Positions 21,516 through 33,000 of a stretch of 64,000 nucleotides of DNA are shown one piece after another (position 1 is the stretch's first letter; each line of letters opens with the position of its first letter). A program made the translations under genes and the position numbers. This DNA comes from Stenopsyche tienmushanensis (Eukaryota; Arthropoda; Insecta; Trichoptera; Stenopsychidae), in assembly GCA_008973525.1 (NCBI GenBank), contig WACJ01000116.1, forward strand, positions 1 through 64,000. The letters are read 5' to 3'. Under the pieces are notes generated by a model. The model searched no databases. It was not told where the DNA came from and was given only the letters and a program-made list of their open reading frames with translations.

Positions 21516-21785
21516 CAGACCCGCGGTAATCCGGCCTCAGACTAATCCGACGCCCCCTGTAGTCCGACATCCCAATACGATTATAGTACACATGTACTAT
21601 AATCGTAAAGTTTCGTCAATGTAATGCAAAAGTGTGATTAAGGACCGCCTAAATTGTAATTAATCTTTTTGTAAGTTGGTAAATGAGTACAAACTTTTTA
21701 CAAACTTAGTACAACAAAGCTTTTTTTATGCGCACAAAAAAGTCATGATCTGCGTAAAAAAATGAATGGTTAAATCTGTGCAAAG

Positions 21786-22174
21786 TTAAACCCTTTGATT
21801 AGTGAGATAATTTAAAATCACCATAAACTTAGATGCTATATTTGTATGTCCGCCATTTATCATCCGTACAAATCCACTTATCTGTCAGGACCGTCGCAGA
21901 GTGTATGAAGCTTGTACATAAATAAATAAACACTGTCGATAAAGCACAACATTCGGTCTTTTCTTCAAGTAAACATAAACAATACATTTGAAATCGATTC
22001 ATCATATCGTTCACATATTAGTCGATAAATTTGGGTTAACGATCTATACAATCATTCAATGTATGCAAGACACACTCTCCGTCTCTGTCTGTCTCCGAGC
22101 TTAACGCGTAAGAATTATCTTTCTGAATCATTTGAATTCGTACACAACTCTGTGTCTTACCTCTTTAAGGGTGA
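21786..22174 (+). mobile_element. piggyBac-like MITE, older subfamily
   Basis: It starts TTAA-ACCCTTTGATTAGTGAG and ends near CCTCTTTAAGGG followed by a decayed TTAA (GTGA). The interior shares 'CTGTCGATAAAGCACAA', 'TAAATTTGGGTTAACGATC' and 'CTCTGTCTGTCTCCGAGC' with the copies at 3955, 52737 and 56080 and, less closely, the 12576 copy. About 389 bp, no ORF. Confidence 0.7.
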
Positions 22175-22289
22175 CGAATAAATATATGCTGACCGATAAC
22201 AATAATTTGTACGATTATCGTGTAAAATAAACTTTATTAAAGCAATTCTAAGATAAATATATAGTGTTTTTATTTATATGAATTTTTAT

Positions 22290-22440
22290 AAACTTTTTTT
22301 ATGCGATTTTTAGTACATTCTATCACAATGATTTGAAGTTATGCGGTTTTTAAAAATAATGGAATCTATCCCTCAGCTTTTTATGTAGTTCAATTATTTT
22401 TTATGCGATTCCCCGTGGAACGTATCTATCGCATAAAAAC
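22290..22440 (+). repeat. ATGCGATT-type repeat, second plus copy
   Basis: It matches 3310-3512 directly and 10155-10310 in inverse ('TTTTTATGCGATTTTTAGTA', 'GAAGTTATGCGGTTTTTAAA', 'GTGGAACGTATCTATCGCAT'). Confidence 0.6.
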
Positions 22441-22619
22441 AGACGCAATTGTACATTTATTATGGAATATCGATATGAAATATAATAAATACGGGGTTTT
22501 AGAATATCCTCTTATTGTCTATGTATATCTCATAATTTTCCGATTAGAAGTAGTCTTTTTCAAAATGTTCCGGACTACAAGGGGTCCGAGGCAGTACTCT
22601 ATAGTCCGACAAATTAGAA

Positions 22620-23825
22620 AATTATATAAGCTTCAAGATTAAAAATCGATTTTATTGTTGAGGAATGGCTTCACTATAACAATTTGATTTCTTGAAAATT
22701 TTCAACCAAAATGTACGTGCCATTGTTAGAGCAATGTCGAACAATTGGTCTATTCTTATACTTGTTCCACGCCTTCCACGTCTTATCAATAGCCACGAAT
22801 TTCTGACATGTCTTTTGTATCACTCCACAATATTTTGAGAACAATAAAAGAATATGGTTTTTGTGGTAAAAAAAAAGCTGGTTGTAAGCTCCGAAATATT
22901 CATTAACTAAGATTGAAGAACATAGTTTTTATTTCAATGTGATGTGAAGACCAAATAGAATCCGAAATATGTCTTTATCGAGGTGTGTCTAATATAAGGT
23001 AAAATGATGTCATGAACTGACAAAGTCATTTAGAAATGTAAATGCAAAGTTCGGCTTTGTTTCTCCTCGAGTTGTGCACAATTTCCAGTCGTACAGAATG
23101 TAGAAGATCTCACTAGCAACTGAAGAGCTTGAATAAAGTTATATGCTCCAAAGACATTCCAGTGAACTTCAAATATCATATAAATTTAAATTTATTAATC
23201 ATACTTTTAGACATAAAAACGAAGCAAATATATTGAAATTTTTACTATTTCGGATAATTTAAGAATCGATTGTGTATTCTGAGGGTTGATTATTTGACAT
23301 TTCCATTGATAATAGTTCGATATCAATTAACGAAATGGAAAAATCCCCTGTTTCGTTCAATTAATTTCACATATCGCCGAGCAGCACACATGTTTCTTTG
23401 TTGTAAAAATCACATTTCCATCGCAGATAGCAAATATCCCTGCCGGAAGAAATCAAATTTCCGCCCATTAATTTAATTAGGAGTTCGATTTTTCGCCATT
23501 GAATGCCTATTGGTGATTTTTTTTAATAAAGAAAAGTGCTTTATAATGTTATTTTTATCATCGGTTGATCTCTCGGGACGCGAAGAGCATTTTTAATTCA
23601 GGCGATGAATTTATGAAACGCGGCCTAAAATGAGTTATAATGTCCAGTAAGGGAGCTGTTACTTTTTATGAATAATTCAAAGGACGAAGGATGCAATAAT
23701 GGCGTCCATGTAAAACGATAAATTACTCAGGCGTGAAAAAATAATTCGGATTGACAGACCAATGCGATTGAAGAATAATAACTACTCAATTAATAAATAT
23801 AAATATATATATACCTATAATATTT
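22620..23825. other. No recognisable gene
   Basis: AT-rich. An ORF at 23270-23476 has no family resemblance. The stretch 23400-23760 is somewhat GC-richer but shows no repeats or splice-bounded frames. Confidence 0.3.
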
Positions 23826-24073
23826 TTTTAACGTGGAGTCACCCCTAACCAAATACTGAATTCTAATTATCTTCGTCGTGGACTCAGCCCCCTCGGTGTA
23901 TGACGATATCCTTATTGCGAACTTGTAAAGACCCAGGATTACCGCATCACTAGTAACGTTGGCGAGAAGGACTTAACAGAAAGGAGATTGACTTCAAAAT
24001 CGTGGATCCTATTTCTGACACCAATGTAACGTGGAATCCTAGCCAAATATCGAAGCCTAGTTGGCTTAGACGA
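23826..24073 (-). mobile_element. LTR-retrotransposon piece: LTR edge plus primer-binding leader
   Basis: On the minus strand, an LTR edge (CTAGGATTCCACGTTACA) is followed at once by TGGTGTCAGAAATAGGATCC. This TGGTGTCAGAA string is a common tRNA primer-binding site type in LTR retrotransposons. A leader follows ('GAAGTCAATCTC', 'GTTAAGTCCTTCTCGCCAAC'). A second, related LTR edge lies at about 23826-23845. No gag or pol remains attached. Confidence 0.5.
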
Positions 24074-24511
24074 CTGAGGGAAGCCTGGCAACGGAGATGG
24101 GATCAGTCCAGCAAGGGAAGATGGACCCATCGACTTATCCCGGTCATAAGTCGGTGGAGGGCCCGGGAACACGGTGAAACAACCTACCGCTTGACGCAGG
24201 CGCTCACTGGGCACGGATGCTTTGGTGCGTACCTGAAGCGGATTGGCAAAGAACCATCCGCTACGTGCCAACACTGCCAAGCGGAGGTCGACGACGCAGA
24301 GCACACCATCATTGGCTGTGAGGCTTGGGCACCCCAGAGAGAACTGCTGAAACAAGCACTCGGGGTGGCCGAGCTAAATATCGACAACATGGTCCACAGC
24401 ATGATGGAAAGTAAGAAGAACTGGGACCTTTGGCGCGACTACGTAGAAGACATCATGAGCGCCAAAGAAGACAGTGAAAGAGAGAGGCGCAGAGCGCCTC
24501 TTCAACAATAG
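24074..24511 (+). pseudogene. R1-type LINE ORF2 C-terminus (zinc-knuckle region)
   Basis: The frame is open from the insertion point to a stop at 24509-24511. It begins 'LREAWQRRWDQSSKGRWTHR' and continues 'LIPVISRWRAREHGETTYR', 'LTQALTGHGCFGAYLKRI' and the CCHC knuckle 'CQHCQAEVDDAEHTIIGC'. This is the conserved tail of R1/TRAS-type ORF2 proteins, where the knuckle lies behind the reverse transcriptase. The tail itself is intact with no stop or frameshift, so the insertion is fairly recent. The reverse transcriptase and endonuclease are missing through 5' truncation. Confidence 0.88.
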
Positions 24512-24720
24512 AATAGGGCCATCAAACGGCTAGACTACCTATCACCCTTGAAGCAATGTGATAAACAATACCAGGGGGACAGAGGAGACCAAAGGGAGCG
24601 GTTTAGTGAGTAGGCACGACTGGCCAACATCCCTTATGGAAGTTGTATAAATACCAGTGTGAATCTCACACTCAGTCTTTGGAAGATTCCGCGCCCACAG
24701 GAAAAAAAAAAAAAAAAAAA
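24074..24720 (+). mobile_element. R1-clade LINE, 5'-truncated, with poly(A) tail
   Basis: The 3' part of ORF2 is followed by about 190 bp of 3' UTR and a run of 19 A (24702-24720), inside a 15-bp target duplication. This is textbook target-primed reverse transcription of a truncated LINE. It landed in LTR-retrotransposon leader DNA. Confidence 0.88.
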
Positions 24721-24735
24721 AGTTGGCTTAGACGA

Positions 24736-24900
24736 GAACTGCTTCTCTCCAGCCTCTCTGATGTGCAACAGTATCCTCAGCGGGAGCTTCCGACGACCCA
24801 TGATTGCTGCGTCACTAGAAACGTTGGCGAGAAGGACTTAACAGGGGGGAGATTGACTTCAAAATCGTGGATCCCATTTCTGACACCAGTGTAACATAAT
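24736..24900 (-). mobile_element. LTR-retrotransposon leader, second copy
   Basis: On the minus strand TGTTACAC is followed by TGGTGTCAGAAATGGGATCC and the same leader as 23945-24035, about 95% alike by eye. The frame 'MGRRKLPLRILLHIREAGEK' continues to the LINE insertion point. Two leader copies in the same direction suggest tandem LTR-bounded units before the LINE arrived. Confidence 0.5.
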
Positions 24901-24904
24901 GTAG

Positions 24905-25330
24905 TGGGTTGCGCCCTCGACGAAGATTGAGAAGAAGATTGGTTTAAGACAATGAATCGAAGTTATGAATTATTTTTTGATATGGCGAATATTATTTTAA
25001 TTTTAATTACCGCTAGATAAACGACGTATTATCGCTGACGTTGCCCTCTTTTTCAAAATAGCCCAAAGCGAGGTTGATTGTCCGGACCTTCTCTCGAAAA
25101 TCAGTATAAGAACCTCATCTACTCCTCTTCGCCATAGCTCGCTGTTGTATGTGCCTCATTCAAATACCCACTATAGAAGTAATAGCTACATTCTGCGAAC
25201 TAGCTACAATTTTAATAAACTCTGTGAAATTTACAATTTTGACCTTTTTAATACTAAAATTAATACAGCAAAACAAGCCATCACCAATTCATTTTTTAGC
25301 TTCGGGGCCTAATATGCAATTTTTTTTTAA
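24905..25330. other. No recognisable gene
   Basis: A short plus-strand ORF (25149-25343) carries no family motif; the sequence passes into TTA-rich repeats. Confidence 0.3.
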
Positions 25331-25335
25331 AAATT

Positions 25336-25610
25336 ATTATTAGTTATTATTATTATTTCATTATTATTAATTGTGATTATTTATTATTATTAGTTATTAT
25401 TATATTATTATTATTAATTGTGATTATTTATTATTATTAGTTATTATTATATTATTATTATTAATTGTGATTATTTATTATTATTTATGATTATTTATTA
25501 TTATTGATTATTATAATTGTTTTTATTTATTATTGGATATTACTATTTTTATTGTTATTATTAAATATTATTAATTGTTATTATTATTATTATCATTATT
25601 ATTTTTGTAA
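25336..25610. repeat. TTA-rich minisatellite
   Basis: A unit of roughly 60 bp built from TTATTATTATTAATTGTGAT and TTATTATTATTAGTTATTAT repeats about three times (25345-25500), then degenerates. The overlapping plus-strand ORF (25504-25749) is low-complexity and not a gene. Confidence 0.85.
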
Positions 25611-25749
25611 AGATGTATTTAGTGCCTTTTTTTTCTCTCTTTTTGTACTTCGTTTCTATTGGCGAATATCTTTAATTAGCTTTAAGTTGTTTATTGTATT
25701 TTTCTATTTTATGTTAACAGCTGTTGATACTCCAAATAAAATAAAATAA

Positions 25750-26440
25750 AAAAAAAATATTAAAAAAAAATAAAAAAAAAATATTCCACAATTTGGATTT
25801 AAGCCCGAATCAAAACTCTTAGTACTGACCCATTATTCCAAAATTTGGTAATAGTAAATTTAAACTTGCGTTCGGATAAATTTTGATTATTAAATAATTC
25901 AGGACGATCAAAGATTTGAAAAATGATGAAATAAATTTAATTTAAAAAATTAATAAACCAGCTAACTGTCACAAGCGTTTATACGCGCGACCAAGAGCCC
26001 GCCACATACACAGGCCGAGCGCGTCTATAGCCGCAAATCTCATATTTTAATTCTGGTCGCTATATTTTTGATCGAAATTCGTTAGTGATATCTTGGGATA
26101 TATCCAGAAATAAATTATAGCTTAATTTATATGCAAGAAATTTGTCACTTAACGTGCCAAGAAACAAACACGCAAGTCTCATATTTCACGCCTAATGCAA
26201 TACCTATATTTACATTCTTTAATGTTTTTTTTACATATGTGCCTTTGAAATAACTACAAGATTTAATGCCGTACAGATTTTCCGTGTTGACTGTTTATGG
26301 TTTACGTATTTTTATTTCGAAGTCGCTAGATATAAAGTGAAAGCCCTCACTCATTTGGAATTGATATTTTTGAGAAAATTGTAACTGACTATGTTCAAAA
26401 ACCCCTCAATTGTCTAATTAATAGTAAATTATATTTTTAA
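25750..26440. other. No recognisable gene
   Basis: A-rich runs at 25741-25790, then AT-rich unique sequence. Confidence 0.3.
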
Positions 26441-26446
26441 ATCATA

Positions 26447-26580
26447 GAGAGAGAGAGAGAGAGAGAGATCAACCGGCAACGGTGCACGCGCAAGAAGCGA
26501 TCGGTTGGTATGCAGGTGCAATGTCTCCGCAGGGCCACAAGAGATGGCGCTGTTAAAATAACACATTGCACCTGAAGAGA
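26447..26580 (-). mobile_element. LTR-like fragment next to a (GA)n run
   Basis: The reverse of the start of the 60520 copy: 'ACCGATCGCTTCTTGCGCGT', 'GGCCCTGCGGAGACATTG' and 'TTTTAACAGCGCCATCTCTT'. The (GA)n at 26447-26468 replaces the rest. Twelve-base inverted arms CAGGTGCAATGT / ACATTGCACCTG are present. Confidence 0.55.
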
Positions 26581-26599
26581 GACGGAAGATGTCTTGAAG

Positions 26600-28050
26600 A
26601 TCTGACGAATTTATGTAAATAATAATGTATTGAATATAATCTATGCCTTTAAGTAATATATAAAGACTAAAGATTCACAGATGTGTATCCCGCATCTACG
26701 GATAGTACCCAAAAGACGCAAATATGCGCAACCCTACGGGAATGTGTTAAGTGAGAAGCATAGCAAAATTATATTTTTTCCGAAGTCCAACAAAATTTTT
26801 AAGCATTTGTGGGCTAATTGATCCGATTTGTATCATTTAAATCGGATATTAGGACTAAATCGGATAATTGAACATAGAATCACAGTACGAAAACATTTTT
26901 AAACACGCCAATAAAACTGATTAAGTATTCAGATACCGCATGAACTATTCCCATGTAAGAAAAAATTTCAGATGAATATCACCAATTTGTATTATAAGCA
27001 TAAAATTGTATTACATGTATTACATGGGAGTTTATATCAAGGATAAAAATGTAACGTTTAAGACAATTTGATATGAAAAATAAGACCTTTCTATGAATAA
27101 ATCACCTAATCCAAACACCCTAAAGTGAGACTAATGCTCAAAGAGGCTCTTCGGTGTTTTTGGTGGAATAACTAAAAATAAATGAAATTATTATTGCGGA
27201 GATTTATTGCCAACAATTAGAGATATTAAGCCAAAAACTGATGGATAAGCGTCCAAGTTAAACCAATTAGAACAAGATGAGTCGTCATCACGACATTGCT
27301 AGCTTTTATACGGCAAAAATGGAAATTAGTAAAAAGGGTTTTTCCGATAAATACAAAAAATAATTTTAATATACCGTATCAAGAAAAAAATACACAACGC
27401 TTGTCGCTTTTATCACGGCGATAATTGAAGACGAGGGTTGTTTTGCGAAGCGTTTTCCGTAATAATTGAGTTTCGTAAAATATTATTTTTATAATTTCAA
27501 ACCCCCTTTCGACCAGAATGTTTAATTATTCGTGTTATGATATGATATCGGTGTGTATAATTTAAATAAATTAAGGGTAGTACTTGAATACCCTTTGAGT
27601 ACATGATGATATTGCGTAATAATGCAAATGGATGGAAATGTATGGAAATGAATCGCTTTATGCAGGCTATTTCATCCTTTATTAATTCATATCAAAATCA
27701 TTAGGAGTCAAATGAAAGATTGACCGAGAATTTGTTTCCAATAAGTCCATATGCAGATTTAATTTTAATACTTGATAATCAGCTATTTGGGAAAATATAG
27801 CAAATTAAAGAGTTCTGCTTATTGTGTAGCAAAATTATTTATGCAAAAAAGTAAGATTAACCGAATCACCTTTTGATAATATATGCTTAAATGTATAATA
27901 TTTTTATAATTTTTTTTAAAAAGTGCATTTTATTAATAACTATCGATTATCCGTCTCGCGTAGCATGCCACAAGTGCTTAGTAATTACTTGAAAAGAAAC
28001 GCAGTAGTGCAGTTATGTGATTTATAGCTTCAGGTCACGTGTAAATCGGG
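26600..28050. other. No recognisable gene
   Basis: AT-rich, with no repeats shared within the window and no convincing frames. Confidence 0.3.
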
Positions 28051-28059
28051 CTGTCTCCA

Positions 28060-28345
28060 GGGGATAACAAGGCACGTCTGCAGGCAAAGAAATCCAGTGG
28101 TGTCAGATCTGGTGACCGCGCAAGCTACGGAATAGGGTACGTCTCCAGACAAAGAAATTCATTGGTGTCAGATCTGCAGACCGTGTGAGCCACGGAATAG
28201 GGTTGTCAAAATAATTAATTTATACGACAGAACTGCCACTGGATTTTTTTACCTGGGGACGATCCTTACTCCGTGGCTCACACGGTCTCCCGATCTGACA
28301 CCACTGGATTATTTTGTCTGGGGACGTGCTCTATTCCGTGGCTCA
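28060..28345. repeat. Head-to-head array of a transposase motif segment
   Basis: A segment of about 62 bp encoding 'SPDLTPLDYFVWG' (third catalytic Asp region of the Tc1/mariner type at 18807) occurs four times. Two copies in tandem lie on the minus strand (28060-28205) and two in tandem on the plus strand (28228-28345). Shared text includes 'GATCTGACACCACTGGAT' and 'CCGTGGCTCACACGGTCT'. The rest of that element may continue to a 'ACCCTGTATG' terminus near 28600. Confidence 0.7.
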
Positions 28346-28619
28346 ATTTTACAAACTAATTGCATAATCTAATGATTTATTTGGATCAAAAATACATTGC
28401 AATGTACAAAAACAGTTATTTCGTGCTATTACGCTCAAAGATTAAAAAGTTGTGACGATTTAAAGTGGAAATTTTGGATATTTTTTCAAAATTAAAAAAA
28501 ATCTATTTTGACAACTCTAACGCTTAGGACATAAAACCTATGTAGGAAAAGTAGCAAAAGAACCTCCAATTTCTAAAAAAAATTGTCATGTGCAAAATAC
28601 CCTGTATGTGGACTTTTTA

Positions 28620-30150
28620 GATACATGCCCAATAACTCGCTAAAGTTTCATCGCATTCGCATGAATGGTATAGGAATTAATATTGTAGTTCACAAATATA
28701 CTACATACATATATACTTTATTCAATTAGTATTCTAGCTTTACTCTAATGTTATATTGTATAATCAAATATCCATTTATATATACATTGGAATTAATTTA
28801 CTATTTAAATTCCTATATTATACTATAAATACCACATTTCATTGTATGAGACAAAACATTTTTACTATCGAAAGCTTCGGTGGCATCCCTTGAGAGATTG
28901 TGACAACTTTGATGAAGGATATGATTTACAAAAGCGTCACTTTAAACCAGATTTCCTTGCATAGCTTTTATGACAGGGTAAAGAGGAATTGATCGATATT
29001 TTGGTATATTATTAAATTACATTCAGACTTAATTATTTAATCAGCTCATCCACTTTTACTCTTTTGTATTGATGGATTGAATATGCCATATCTGATATTG
29101 AACGTAGGCAATCTCCATAACAAACTATTAGGGAAAGGATTTTTCATGTGATGTTTTTTATATGCCTTTCACACAAAAGACAGGATTATTTGTATAGCAA
29201 AATCATTATTTTTAAATGATAATTTAATTATTATTGCAAATCAAATCACTCACTCACGGGCGACCCTATATGATGTATTAATCGCTTCAGTTTATACTTT
29301 TTCAAATCCAGAAAATTAGGATAAACCTAATTGACCTAATTATAGCAAGAGTCTAGGATCTAAACCACTATACCAACAATTGGTTTTTTATTGATTTTTA
29401 AAATAGTTTCTTATTATTTTTAAGTATGCTAGGCGCTAGTTTACAAAGAAAATTAATTATGAAAGCATGAAGATTAAGTCCTTGAGTAATTATAATTCCT
29501 CCAACGCTCGCTAATATACTTTTGCAAGTGCACTTAGATAAGAGCGGTCTTAATTTTCTTGAAACTCCTAAATTAAGAACGTCCTTTGAATGTAAAAATA
29601 TGTTTTCTTTAAATTATTTCAATCAACCAAATGAATTCAACTATGCAAATATATTCGCACGTCCAATAACGAACGTGAAAAAATATACGAAAGCATAAAT
29701 AAATGCTCAATGAGACTACAATCATCTGCCATTAAAAGCTTCTTTGTGTTGTAATACACAACGACAACAAAAAGCACTTAAATACCATCCACTTGGGCAT
29801 TTTCAATTTGAATATAAAAACAGAAATCTTCCCCCTCATTTTAAATGTCAACAAATTAGCAAATTTTGTAAATACAACAAAATAATTAGAGTTCAAAATC
29901 GACCGGAGGGATGATTGCTTAACAAAGGTGAAAACGCGATGAACTTACATCAATAGGGAAAGTTTGTACCATAAGTCACGACCTTTATATTTATAACTTA
30001 ATCATCCTGGTTCTAATTTAATATAATTTCTAGCAACTCTCTGTAAAATATCTTTGATATAATTTTGTGAAATATAATACTTCTAATAAGTTTAAAGTAA
30101 ATGCTAGCAATCAGATGTAAATGAATTATCTCAATCCAGGCTTAGTATGA
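28620..30150. other. No recognisable gene
   Basis: AT-rich; the only ORFs are short and without family motifs. Confidence 0.3.
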
Positions 30151-30182
30151 TTTACAGATTGTAAAAAAGGAAATATTTGTAA

Positions 30183-30814
30183 CAATGTTTAATAATACTA
30201 TCAGTAAATTTCAAGTTGATATACATGAAATTCACAAAGCTATAGGCCGACGAGGAGGAGAGGAGAAACTTTAACCGTGTTTTTTTCGAAACTACTTTTT
30301 TCAAGCTCATGGAAGTGCTCCCATACGTCCTAGATGAAAATTCTTTATGAAATTTGGCAGACACACGTAAAATAAACGTCTTCGTCGTATAGACTACAAT
30401 TATTTAAAAATATTCAAAAGTTTTGATTTAATAAAAAAAAAAATACAAAAAATGTTGGTAAAAACACAAACTTTTTTTCGATTGCTTACTGTTTTTTTAT
30501 TTATCAATATTTATTTTTAATTGTAGTCTAAGCTATACACAATATTATACAAAGTAAAAATATGTTTAATTTATTTGCTGCAAATCACTTGTTCAAGACT
30601 TAAAACTTCCATGGTGAAGAATGTCATCGCTCGCACACCGATAAACGTGGCTCCATCCACTCCCATTATCATAATTTGTCAATCTTTAAAAAATATTTTT
30701 ATGTTCAATAAAGATCGCCCAGTCAAATACTAAATATCATTATTGTATATTTAATAATTTTTGCTTAAAAAAATCGTTCTCTTTTGGGCCCAACAAGGTA
30801 GAAACGTCGCATTT
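30183..30814 (-). mobile_element. TTAA MITE family B, reverse copy
   Basis: It is the reverse of the complete copy at 58126-58858, ending CAACAAGGTAGAAACGTCGC. Shared interior blocks include 'GCAAATCACTTGTTCAAGAC' and 'GAAGAATGTCATCGCTCGC'. The far end is truncated. Confidence 0.75.
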
Positions 30815-31214
30815 AGAAAGACCAATACATAGTCTATCATTTTTCAAAGCACTTTCCCTTCAATATTAAAAGTTTGTTCAAGATGAATACCGAAACAATT
30901 CAGAAAAGAGTCTGGACCAATTCTCGAGGGAATGTAAGGGTTTATTTAAATAAATCTTTACCGGTGGTGAGATATGAATTCATCACTACGATGAATATTT
31001 TACATTTTGACCAAAAATTGTTTAATATTAACCGAACAATTAAAGCATTTATATTTAAGGGTCAATATCGAAACACATCAATTGTGTTCATTATATTGGC
31101 ATTTTCACACAGATGAGTCGAAGATTAGACTTTGGATTAAACAGACGAGATGCTGTAATTTTGCTTGTCAATGCATGTCTATCAACATTATTGGCATTCT
31201 GCAAAAAATCGCTA

Positions 31215-31392
31215 TGATATATTAAAGCATCTTACATATAGTCCTGATCTTGCTCCATCGGATTTTCACTTGTTTGGTCCCTTGACAGCAGTCCTTCGAG
31301 GATGAAGATTCGCCTTTAATAAAGAAGTAAAGACAGCGATGCTAAATATTTGTTAACAAGGATAAACGAAAGTTTTTTGACAGATGAATAAT
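31215..31392 (+). pseudogene. mariner transposase C-terminal fragment
   Basis: 'YSPDLAPSDFHLFGPLTAVL' is followed, after stops, by 'RFAFNKEVKTAML'. This is the mariner region around the third catalytic Asp and beyond. A weaker trace of the 'DNARPHTA' segment ('LVNACLSTLLAF') lies just upstream (31165-31210). It is heavily decayed. It ends exactly where the MITE at 31394 begins. Confidence 0.75.
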
Positions 31393-31393
31393 A

Positions 31394-31798
31394 TAAGGTC
31401 AGTCCAAAAGTTCGTGCGCATTTTTGGGATTTTTTTAAATAGTGTACATAAAACAGAATTTAACATTAGATTTTGAACCTTTTGAAACTTGTCATCGCTT
31501 GACTAATGTATTAGTCAATCTGTCATCAATTTTCGTAAGCATCGGATGCATATTAGTACCCATAGAAAATGAATATCGATCATCAATACAAACGTACTGT
31601 GTTATATTTTTTAATTTTCGTGTGGCGAATCTGGCAGATCTGCAGCGATAAAAAATAATAGTGTACACGATAAACATACAATCAGTGTAAGGACTGCCCA
31701 AAAATAGTTTAAAAATATTGATTAAAATGTTAAATTGTGTATTATTTACACTATTAAAAAAAATCCAAAAATGCGCACGAACTTTTGGACTGGCCTAA
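31394..31798. mobile_element. mariner-derived MITE with long TIRs
   Basis: Both ends share about 45 bp inverted: AGG-Y-CAGTCCAAAAGTTCG, TGCGCATTTTTGG, then ATTTTTTT. TA lies at 31392-31393 and 31799-31800. At 405 bp it is non-coding. The 'CAGTCCAAAAGTTCGTGCGC' style of end is typical of mariner-like elements. Confidence 0.88.
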
Positions 31799-31799
31799 T

Positions 31800-33000
31800 A
31801 TATTTCATACATTTTGATTAATTTATATTCTACGTGTGGAATGTGGATATTTTTTGACTCGCCCTCTTACATTTTGAAATTAATTGCCATAGGTAACGCT
31901 TAAAATATGGATATGAAGATAAATACAGAGTTATCTTTGTTAACCACCGCTCTCAACTTCGTGTAAATATGTGGTTAGAATGCTGTAGTGTCGTCCTTCA
32001 AAGAGTTAAGGAGATAATTTAGCAACATCTGACATTATGAATATTTAAAGGATCGCTCTACATTTTCCAAATGAAAGCCTTCGTATGTTCGAAACAATAA
32101 TAATGAGTATCTGCATCGAGCAAATAAAATAAGAGCTCCCGCATAAAAAAAGCATATTCGATCGCTTTCTGGCAAAACAAAGACTTTGCCATATAATTTT
32201 ATATCTGCGTGACTATTCGTGTATAACATATTCATGAGTGCGTGGCGTGGTGAATATTATGGCGTGGTGGAAACTCTTCTATTCATCAGGAATTCTTCGG
32301 CATTGGCTAAAGGCTTGGCTTAGAAATTACTTTTAAAAAATTCAGCAAGAATCAAGAAAAGCGTTATGGCAGCCCCGGGACAAGATGGCTGATCGTATAT
32401 CGCCAATGAATGAATTAAATCTCCAACCCCTGTATTTATTTTATTTTACAAAGAAAAATCAGCCATAAACCACCTTGTCATTTTTATATGTCCGCCATTT
32501 TTCATGCCCCTGTGTACCTACACACCCTTTAAGTAGAATATTCTTATATGATCCGACGGCACGCAACGCCATAAAAAAAGCCTTTGTGTTTTGTGGTGTT
32601 TTAATTCCCTTTACGGTTCTCAATTTTAGGAAGTATTTTTTTTTTTATTAAAAATCTGCCGATTCAAGGTCCATTTATTTTAATGATGAAAGCGGATATT
32701 TGATGCGATATTTAATCTCGTGGACTCCTTCGTTTATAATTAATCCTCGAGGGTGTATATTCATCTCCGAGGCTATCACGTATTATTAATTTATCACAAT
32801 TAATCTTCAGGATTGAAGCAAATTCTTCTAACAGATATATTTTGCAGGCTGAGAATAATGAACAATCGCCATCATGAATATGCCAATCTTAATTTGTCAA
32901 CGGTATTTCTAAATATTTGCTGAACAATAGAAGCGATTGGATAAAATCAGACAGATGAGATTTATATGTAGATCATTTACTACGATAGAAGATCTTTTAA
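31800..33000. other. No recognisable gene
   Basis: 32580-32800 is less AT-rich and has AATTAAT/CTCGAG-type palindromic words, as conserved non-coding DNA often does. No ORF of note. Confidence 0.3.

Larger units (their letters stand above)
21520..22615. mobile_element. pogo-like non-autonomous block with nested insertions
   Basis: The left edge has 'GGTAATCCGGCCTCAGAC', 'TAATCCGACG' and 'CTGTAGTCCGACATC' repeats. The right edge (22560-22612) has 'TTCCGGACTACAAGGGGTCC' and 'TATAGTCCGACAAATTAG', roughly the inverse. Such AGTCCGA/ATCCGG ends are typical of Tigger/pogo elements. Inside lie a 14-bp-arm hairpin (21576-21607), a piggyBac-like MITE (21786-22174) and an ATGCGATT repeat (22290-22440). 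Exact ends are uncertain. Confidence 0.4.
24059..24735. repeat. 15-bp target-site duplication around the LINE
   Basis: AGTTGGCTTAGACGA occurs at 24059-24073 and again at 24721-24735, directly flanking the LINE body and its poly(A). Confidence 0.85.

Noticed and set aside
25504..25749. 81-codon ORF
   Set aside because: Translates a TTA/T-rich low-complexity tract.
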